Positions 54,495-61,900 of a stretch of DNA of 64,000 nt are shown here, piece after piece (position 1 is the stretch's first letter; the number at the start of each line of letters is the position of its first letter). Source of the stretch: JAGXTF01 sp044224315 (GTDB taxonomy: Bacteria; Bacteroidota; Bacteroidia; NS11-12g; UBA955); contig JBGAKR010000004.1 in assembly GCA_044224315.1 (NCBI GenBank), positions 186,001 through 250,000 on the forward strand. The letters are read 5' to 3'. The notes under the pieces are model-generated. The model had not been told where the DNA came from, did not search any database, and saw nothing but the letters and a program-made list of their open reading frames with translations. A program made the translations under genes and the position numbers.

Positions 54495-54817
54495 TTAGAA
54501 CCTCCTTTCGTTGGTTTTTTCTTAAACATTTCAAGCATACGGTCGGTAACTACAAAGCCCCCGATTACGTTTAGGGTACCCACAATTACACCCAGAAAGC
54601 CCACTACCATGCTGAAATAATCATCTTCGGCGGCGTGGCCCAATACTATGATTGCACCGATAAGTACAACTCCGTGAATGGCATTGGCACCGCTCATCAA
54701 TGGAGTGTGCAATACGCTTGGCACATGGCCAATTAATTCAATTCCCACAAAAACCATCAGAATGACCAGGTAGATCATTGCAATGTTTTCGCCTATAAAT
54801 TCCAGTATTTGTTCCAT
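54491..54817 (-). CDS. pntAB: NAD(P) transhydrogenase alpha subunit, membrane part
   Basis: Membrane part of the alpha subunit, encoded separately (108 aa), as in many non-enteric bacteria. It has three hydrophobic helices, with LIGHVPSVLHTPLMSGANAI before the second and DDYFSMVVGFLGVIVGTLNV near the third. It starts 6 bases after pntAA and overlaps pntB. Confidence 0.92.
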   Translation of the reverse strand: MEQILEFIGENIAMIYLVILMVFVGIELIGHVPSVLHTPLMSGANAIHGVVLIGAIIVLGHAAEDDYFSMVVGFLGVIVGTLNVIGGFVVTDRMLEMFKKKPTKGGSK

Positions 54818-54823
54818 GTTATC

Positions 54824-55939
54824 TTATGCTTTTTGAGTTTCGCCCAACAAAATATTTCCTTCATGACAAACCAGGCATCCCTGCACAATTTCGTCATTCA
54901 TATCAAATTGCAACTCACCTTTGGGCGCAATCAGTTTCAACAATGCATCGATGTTTTTGGCAAACAATTCTGAAGCGTTCATTGGCAATTCGGATGGAAG
55001 GTTGGTAGAACCAATGATGGTTACCCCATTTACGTTAATGGTTTTACCCATTTCGGTTTTGGTGCAGTTACCACCCTGTTCGGCGGCCATATCAACAAGC
55101 ACACTTCCGTTTTTCATCAGGGCCAATTGTTCATCATCAACCAGAATGGGGGCTTTGCGGCCCGGTACCAAAGCGGTGGTGATAACCAAATCGGCCTGTG
55201 CCAGGCTTTTATTTACAGCTTCGCGCTGTTTTTGGCGGTACTCTTCGGTAGCTTCTTTGGCATATCCGCCTTCGCTTCCTACCTCGGCGCCTTTAACTTC
55301 AATAAATTTACCGCCCAAGCTTTCAACCTGTTCTTTGGTTTCGGGGCGCACATCGGTAGCTTCTACCACGGCACCAAGGCGTTTGGCTGTTGCAATCGCT
55401 TGCAATCCGGCAACACCCACTCCAAAAATCAATACTTTGGCGGGGGTAATGGTTCCGGCAGCGGTCATCAGCATGGGGAATATTTTACCCAGGTTGTCGG
55501 CCCCTTTGATTACGGCTTTATAGCCGGCCAGGTTGGCTTGAGAACTGAGCACATCCATGCTTTGGGCCCTGGAAATACGCGGAATGGCATCCAGCGAAAA
55601 CACAGAGGCTTTGCGTGCGTTCAAGGCTGCTACCAACTCAGCACTGCTGCGGTGGTAAATCAGCGAAATGAGGGCTGCACCTTCGGGCAGGTCGGCAATT
55701 TCGGCGGTGGATGGCGGATTTACACGCAATACAATGCGCGATCCTCCAAGCACCTGACTGCGGGCACCCACGGTAGCGCCAGATTGCTGGTAAACCTCAT
55801 CTGTGTAATTGGCAGCCGCGCCGGCGCCAGATTCAACGGCCACTTCATGGCCCTGTTTCACCCACTGTGCGCAAAGTTGGGGCGTTGCCGCTACCCTTCT
55901 CTCGCCGTCACGGGTTTCTTTTAATACTGCTATTTTCAC
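54824..55939 (-). CDS. pntAA: NAD(P) transhydrogenase alpha subunit, NAD-binding part
   Basis: Soluble dI subunit that binds NAD(H), 371 aa. Signatures: VLKETRDGERRVAATPQLC at the N-terminus, PRISRAQSMDVLSSQANLAG, the Rossmann motif VLIFGVGVAGLQAIATAKRL near residue 165 with ATDVRPETKEQVESLGG, and DMAAEQGGNCTKTE. The GTG at 55939 gives the usual N-terminus; the frame extends to 55999 but the added residues are not homologous. A near-consensus -7 box, TATCTTCGC, lies at 55956-55964, 16 bases upstream. Confidence 0.95.
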   Translation of the reverse strand: MKIAVLKETRDGERRVAATPQLCAQWVKQGHEVAVESGAGAAANYTDEVYQQSGATVGARSQVLGGSRIVLRVNPPSTAEIADLPEGAALISLIYHRSSAELVAALNARKASVFSLDAIPRISRAQSMDVLSSQANLAGYKAVIKGADNLGKIFPMLMTAAGTITPAKVLIFGVGVAGLQAIATAKRLGAVVEATDVRPETKEQVESLGGKFIEVKGAEVGSEGGYAKEATEEYRQKQREAVNKSLAQADLVITTALVPGRKAPILVDDEQLALMKNGSVLVDMAAEQGGNCTKTEMGKTINVNGVTIIGSTNLPSELPMNASELFAKNIDALLKLIAPKGELQFDMNDEIVQGCLVCHEGNILLGETQKA

Positions 55940-56074
55940 TTTGAACTTACGGTGCGCGAAGATATTGAATTCTTTATTTAGATGTATTCCATAATACAAC
56001 TAAATTGAAATCTTTACCCATAAAGGATAAAATCCATATTGTGCCGAATGCCCGTTCGGTAATGAAGTTGGGAA

Positions 56075-57400
56075 TTACTGCTTACTAAACAGTACAGCCC
56101 CGCTTCCATTTGCTGCTTTGTATTTCAGCGAATAGATGCCCGGAGACAGTGCAGAAATCTGAATGGCCGCCTGTGAATATGCCATACTTATGACTACCCT
56201 ACCGGTATTGTCGGTAATTTGGATGGGAGTGCCGGGCATTAAACCTTGTACATAAAGCAGTCCACTGGCCGGATTGGGATAAACAGCCACCGCGGTTTTG
56301 GGGGTATGATTCACCGCACTGTTGGGATCGGTAATGGTAATTAAATCGGCCGAGGATGTATCGTCACTTCCGAAAGTATTGGAAGCCAGCAACGAAACTG
56401 TGTAAACGCCGGCTTTGGTAAATACCACCCTGGGGTTTTGACTGGAAGCAGAAGTGCCACTTACAAATTTTGCCGAGCTATTGGCCGGGGTAAATTGCCA
56501 CTGAAAGTTGGTAGCCAATACACTGCGGTTTGTGAGTTTAAAAGTATCGGTATTTACCACCCCTTTTACCTTATCGATGCTGTAACCTGCCCGAGGTTTA
56601 AAGGGAGATTCGAGCCCGTTGAATTTATCGCGAAAACGAATTTGGTTTGCTGTAAAAACACTGGCTACTTCAGTACCTGTAATTTCCAATACCGGAATAT
56701 GCTCATCGGCGCTTAAAAATTTATAGATGACCTGTTTGCGAGGAATGGGAAATTTACCAAATTGGGTAACAATTGAATCTACTTCATCTACAATGGTTTT
56801 TACACGCAACACGCTAGGATAGGTTTTAAACGGGGTAGTAATGCTGCCCCAGCCATCCACGATATTTATGCGTTTTCCAACCTGCACATAGCTGAACGCA
56901 GATTGGCCAGGTATGCTGAAAACAAAACGGAAAGTACTCACATCGCTATCGTTGTAATCAAGTGGAAATTGATATATTTCATCATCATCCGAATTTTTGG
57001 CAGCCAGCGGAATTCCTGAAATGGAATACCCTATGCCTTCGGCTTTAAATACACTGCTGTTTTTGGTATAAAAACTATAGATATTTTTAAATGTAAAAGT
57101 GCTAACTCCCAGGCTGTCCGCTGTTTTCAAACCAATTTGATTTATAAAATAAAATGCGTAAGGTGTTTTATTTGCACTCTGATATTTATACAAATCCTGT
57201 CCGGTAGAAGTGAGTTTGCTATAATCCCAGGTTTGATTGGCCCCTTTTTGGCTGATGTATAAATTGGCCCCCACTAAATTGGCGGTTGAATAGCGAATTG
57301 TATCTCCTGCAACCGGCATGGCGCTTTGGGTAATGGTAATTTGTGCAAACGCCGAAACGGCCAGGCATCCAAGGATTGCGGAAGTAAGTAATCTCTTCAT
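56075..57400 (-). CDS. PKD-domain protein with T9SS C-terminal sorting domain
   Basis: Predicted T9SS cargo of 441 aa. Signal peptide MKRLLTSAILGCLAVSAFAQ, a large N-terminal beta-rich region (residues 20-300), a PKD domain at about 300-375 (PRVVFTKAGVYTVSLLASNT) and a sorting domain (VAVYPNPASGLLYVQGL, ALSPGIYSLKYKAANGS). The ATG at 57400 is chosen by the signal peptide. Role unknown. It is divergent from the GNAT gene. Confidence 0.75.
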   Translation of the reverse strand: MKRLLTSAILGCLAVSAFAQITITQSAMPVAGDTIRYSTANLVGANLYISQKGANQTWDYSKLTSTGQDLYKYQSANKTPYAFYFINQIGLKTADSLGVSTFTFKNIYSFYTKNSSVFKAEGIGYSISGIPLAAKNSDDDEIYQFPLDYNDSDVSTFRFVFSIPGQSAFSYVQVGKRINIVDGWGSITTPFKTYPSVLRVKTIVDEVDSIVTQFGKFPIPRKQVIYKFLSADEHIPVLEITGTEVASVFTANQIRFRDKFNGLESPFKPRAGYSIDKVKGVVNTDTFKLTNRSVLATNFQWQFTPANSSAKFVSGTSASSQNPRVVFTKAGVYTVSLLASNTFGSDDTSSADLITITDPNSAVNHTPKTAVAVYPNPASGLLYVQGLMPGTPIQITDNTGRVVISMAYSQAAIQISALSPGIYSLKYKAANGSGAVLFSKQ

Positions 57401-57457
57401 TCTAAACAAGTTTAATACAAATATAACACAGAATAAGTGATTGCCTGAATTAATTTT

Positions 57458-57466
57458 TAACTTTGC
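57458..57466 (+). promoter_or_regulatory. -7 promoter box of the GNAT gene
   Basis: TAACTTTGC followed by TAGCTGC and the ATG at 57474, so the mRNA is nearly leaderless. Confidence 0.5.
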
Positions 57467-57473
57467 TAGCTGC

Positions 57474-58007
57474 ATGACATTGATAAGACCCCTGCAAACT
57501 GCTGACGTTGCCCACCTGCTTGAAATTTACCGTCCGTTTATAGAAAATTCTGCAGTAAGTTTTGAGGCCGAGGTACCTGATCTGAAGCAATTTACAGAAC
57601 GATTGACCGGAATTTCAAATAAATTTCCATTTTTAGTGTTGGAAGAAATGGGGCAAATTTTAGGCTATGCTTACGCCTTCCAGCACCGCGAAAGAGCTGC
57701 CTATCGGTGGTGTGTGGAAACCAGCATTTATATGCACCCTGATGCAAAAAGAAAAGGATTGGGTAAACAGCTTTATTCGGCTTTGTTAGACGAATTAATT
57801 TTGCGGAAATTTACCCTGGCTTATGCCCTTATTACCCAGCCCAATGATGCCAGTGTTGCAGTGCATCACAGTTGCGGATTTACCCATTTAAGTTTGCATA
57901 AAAATGCAGGATTTAAATTGGGAAAATGGCACGATGTTTTGTGGATGGAAAAAGCGCTGTACCCCTGTGAAGCGGAACCACAAGAGCCTTTATTCGGACA
58001 TGGTTAA
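57474..58007 (+). CDS. GNAT N-acetyltransferase, phosphinothricin-acetyltransferase type
   Basis: Acetyl-CoA-dependent N-acetyltransferase of 177 aa. It follows the PAT/bar/YncA pattern: IRPLQTADVAHLLEIYRPFI, ENSAVSFEAEVPD, LGYAYAFQHRERAAYRWCVE, the CoA-binding SIYMHPDAKRKGLGKQLYSA near residue 90, and HHSCGFTHLS. Relatives acetylate methionine sulfone or sulfoximine and similar amines; the real substrate is not known. The ATG at 57474 is preferred to the TTG at 57441, as the N-terminus then matches and a -7 box lies in between. Confidence 0.85.
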   Translation: MTLIRPLQTADVAHLLEIYRPFIENSAVSFEAEVPDLKQFTERLTGISNKFPFLVLEEMGQILGYAYAFQHRERAAYRWCVETSIYMHPDAKRKGLGKQLYSALLDELILRKFTLAYALITQPNDASVAVHHSCGFTHLSLHKNAGFKLGKWHDVLWMEKALYPCEAEPQEPLFGHG

Positions 58008-58014
58008 ATACTAT

Positions 58015-58797
58015 TTATTGAATATTTACTACCGGAATAGTTTGCATTAAAAATTGCAATTTTGTTTTTACTTTTTCCAGTTGTTTTTCACTTGCCATTA
58101 CCATTGGAATAATAATTTCAATTCCGTTTCCGTATAAACGCAGCGATTCGTTTTTTTCAAAATCAGCCGAATGGCTGAGGTAATTTTCTAATACCTGATT
58201 CCAGATATGCAGCGATAAAATCGGCTCGGGGGCATACAAAACATAGGGCGATTCGGAAACTGCCTTTCCGGTGGAAAGCTTGTCCCAACCTGCCGGATAC
58301 GCATTAAACAAAGTATTGCGCCAGCCTACCTGAATAGAGGGAAATTGAATATCGGTTTCGAGTCTTAGACCGGTGTATGTGTATTTGCCGGTTTTAAACT
58401 GTTGCACCAGACAGGGGTGCCCCTGAAATGTGCCGGTAAATGTTGGGTGCTGAAAAACCTTGGCCATGTTGCCCGGTGGTACCTGCAAATTTCCGTTCAG
58501 TTCTGTCGAAAATTTTTCATACAACTGCCACTGAATTTGGGCATAATGGATACCGCGATTTATGAACACATAAAAAATACCGATGAACCCACCCAAAATG
58601 AGGTATACAATGGCCGATTGAAAGATCTGTTCAGACAAATCGGGGCCCAGTTTATTGCCGGCAGCCAAACCCGCCAGAATACCGGAAACCAGCAGCGTGG
58701 CCAGCCATAGCCATACCCTTAGAACAAATTTTTTCACCCCCAGGTGTAAAAAAGCAAACACCCCTATGATAAGCAGCAGGGTAATGAGAATCGACAT
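58015..58797 (-). CDS. Membrane protein, unknown function
   Basis: Not recognised. About 260 aa with three hydrophobic segments in the first 90 residues and a soluble C-terminal part (GNLQVPPGNMAKVFQHPTFT, GIEIIIPMVMASEKQLEKVK). The start at 58797 puts MSILITLLLIIGVFAFLHLG first; a start at 58824 is possible. It converges on the GNAT gene with a 7-base gap. Confidence 0.5.
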   Translation of the reverse strand: MSILITLLLIIGVFAFLHLGVKKFVLRVWLWLATLLVSGILAGLAAGNKLGPDLSEQIFQSAIVYLILGGFIGIFYVFINRGIHYAQIQWQLYEKFSTELNGNLQVPPGNMAKVFQHPTFTGTFQGHPCLVQQFKTGKYTYTGLRLETDIQFPSIQVGWRNTLFNAYPAGWDKLSTGKAVSESPYVLYAPEPILSLHIWNQVLENYLSHSADFEKNESLRLYGNGIEIIIPMVMASEKQLEKVKTKLQFLMQTIPVVNIQ

Positions 58798-58841
58798 GGG
58801 GCAAATTAAAATAAAAATTTCCATTTACCTTTTACCTTCAA

Positions 58842-58874
58842 GTTGTATGAACCGGCATGACCGGTTCATACAAC
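58842..58874. repeat. Perfect 14-bp inverted repeat in the divergent promoter region
   Basis: GTTGTATGAACCGG and CCGGTTCATACAAC pair perfectly around the 5-base loop CATGA. No T-run follows on either strand. It lies between the divergent genes at 58797 and 58935, so it may be an operator or an RNA structure. Confidence 0.7.
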
Positions 58875-58934
58875 CAAACTACAATTTCACTCAATTCCCA
58901 AGCTTCCATGCTGCTTTTGACTTATTTTCGGGGC

Positions 58935-61900
58935 ATGTTTAAAAGGCTTCAATTTGCCCTGTCAGCACTGCTCATTTTTATAGCTCAAACTGCCTCCGGG
59001 CAAGGGTTGTACCAACATAAAATGGACGGCCCCTATGTTTTATTGTTTAAGTTAAATGCCGAGCAAGCCGCTTTTCTGGCAAAAAATCCGCATAAAATCG
59101 ATACCCAGTACCTTTACAGTCGGCTGGTGGGGAAAGTGCACTCGGATAGCATTATTCCCTTGCAGCGCAAACCCATAGATCCATTCCCTGTAAAGCCTTT
59201 TTACAACCACGACCGGTACCAGCGATGCTACCCTAAGTTTCATATATGGGATATCAGTGAAAATGGTACATACATAGAGGTAACTGTAAACTCGCTTTTT
59301 AATGTTAGTTATCGGGTAATCGAAAATGCCATGTTTAAAGCCAGCGTTTACCGCATAGGTTTTGAAACATTTGTATTTGTAGAAGACTCGGCTGGTTTGC
59401 CGGTTTATAATGCAACGGTAAAATTGGATACAGCCCATTGCCGGTTTGATAGCAGTATAGGTGGATATCGAATACCCGGAAAAAATATTTTTGGTCTTTT
59501 GCGCATTGAAAGAGGTCCGCATTTTACCATTAATCACGTGAACGGGGTTACGGACAAAACCAATAACACCAATCCGCCCAGGGATAATTACAATTATGCC
59601 AAAATTAATTACCAGGGATATTTAGTAACCAATAAGCCGCGCTATAAAACCTGGGATACCCTGTTTTTTAAGAGTTTTTTGGTAAATAAAAAAGGCAAAC
59701 CCATTAAGGAAACCCTGATTGCGCGCTTGTACCAAAACTACAGCGGTTATGCAAAGGAAATTGTATTAAAACCCACAGAACGCGGAGCTTACAATGCGTT
59801 TTTTGTAATTAATGATAGCTTTGTGATTGACCAGGAATTGGTAATTACCTTACTGGATGCGCATCGCAATCAAATAAAATGGCAAAGTGTAAGTTTGGAA
59901 AATTATGAATTAAAGGATATATTTTTTAGTGTAAAGGCCGATAAAAATCTGGTAACGCCAGGGGGCGGAATTAAAATTTTTGTATCGGCCACCACCGCCA
60001 ATCGCCTGCCCATAATGGATGGCAAAATCACCCTGAAAATGCGGTTGAATAATGTGAATTATACAGATGGAGATTCGGTTGTAATTCCAATGAAAAAATG
60101 GGAAAACTGGTATTCCATCAGTGTACAAACCGATCCGAGTGGGGTTACGGTTTTTGATATTCCCGATTCGATATTTATTGCTTTGGATGGTGGTTTTGAT
60201 GTTTACTGTTCGTTACTTACCGCTGATAATGAAACCCGCGAGGGCAGTATAAGTTTTCAGTATCAAACCACCCGAGACCGGCTTGAATCGCGCATGGATG
60301 GCGATACCTTGCGCGTAAACCGATTGTATAATATGAAAGATGTGCGCCGCAAAATGCGTATTAAAATCTATACCCGCTGGGATTTGATGACCGATACCGC
60401 ATTCTATACGCCCCTCAATTTGTATTTGCCACCCAATGTATATATGGCCCAAATACTGCGCGGAGATACCCTTTCCGGCACATTTTACCGTAGCACCCAA
60501 TTGCCCGATGTAAGCGGCAAACGCACCCATGATTCAATCCATATTGCTTTTAAATCGGCCTTTGATATTCCGGTATTTTATCGCATTTATGCCAATAACA
60601 AATTGGTTGCAAAAGGCAATGCCACCGAGCTTAACTGGCATGCATTTGATAAATCAAAAAACTCGTACCACCTGCAATACGGCATACTGGAAGGCAGTGT
60701 TACCAACCCCCGCTTTTATAGTAAAAGTTTTCATTTGGCCGAAAAAGAATTAAGCGTAGATATAATTCAACCCGCAACCGTTTATCCCGGACAAGAGGTG
60801 CCCATCGAAATTGTGGTAAAAGACGCGTATGGCAAACCCGTAAATAAAGTAAACCTGGCCGCATGGGCGGTAAACACCCAGTTGGAAGGCATTGTAACCC
60901 CCGATGTACCTTACCTGGGCCTTGTAAAAACACAAAAACCATTGCCCACTTATTATTGGCCTATACAACCCATAACTCCCAATTATAATGGCCAATTAAA
61001 AGCCTGGCAAATTGGGGCTTTTATGCTGCGCAAAAATGAGGCGTTCAAACTGGCCTGGCCCGAAAAAGGCTTTGCTGTATTGACCGATACTACGCCTAAA
61101 AAAACCACTGAAATTGATTTCTTTGCACATGGACATTATTACCAAAGAAATATTGTATATGTAAAAGCTAATGATACATTAATATGGGCACCCCAAATCA
61201 ATCCAAGAGGTGCCGGTATTCGCATAAGGCCCGGAAATTACAATTTTACCATCCGCACTTACGATCAGATTTATACCTTTAAAAACGTGGAAATTAAAGC
61301 AGGTAAAAAACATTTTTTATGCCTGCAAATTGATACCCTGGCAGCGCTGAAAATGGGCGATTCTACTTCTCCGGGAATGTTGACTGCCCAGGAAATAGAA
61401 ATGTTATTTAAAAACACCATGCTTTTCAGGTACGACCAACCAATGAACGATACCTTGGTTGTAAAGGTGAATGGCAAGGTTTGGCAAGGCATTCAATACG
61501 GTTATTCGTTAAACAGTTATTTCAATAGCATACAATTAAAAACCCATTTGTATAATCCTGGAAAAAACAATAATTCTTATTCCACATTTCAGAATTTTTA
61601 CATAACAGGGCCGTTTAATGAAAATAATGAAATTGAATTGCTTTGGAAAAATAATTATAGCCATATTTTTAGTTTTAAACCTGGTGTAAGTGTGAGTTTA
61701 ACCCGCACTGATATGATTACCGATTATAATGCCGACTGGGCCAATTATTTGCGGTATCTGGCGTTATATTCAGATAAATCCTATATCTTCAATAATTTTT
61801 GGTGGGATCCGAATTACAAAGACACAACAAAACATATATATAATCCCGGAGACCCGGTAGAGCCTCCTCATTACAGCACCGAACTGGAAGAGTTTCAATA

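Noticed and set aside
55940..55999. N-terminal extension of pntAA
   Set aside because: Not homologous to the family and contains a promoter-like box; GTG 55939 restores the normal start.
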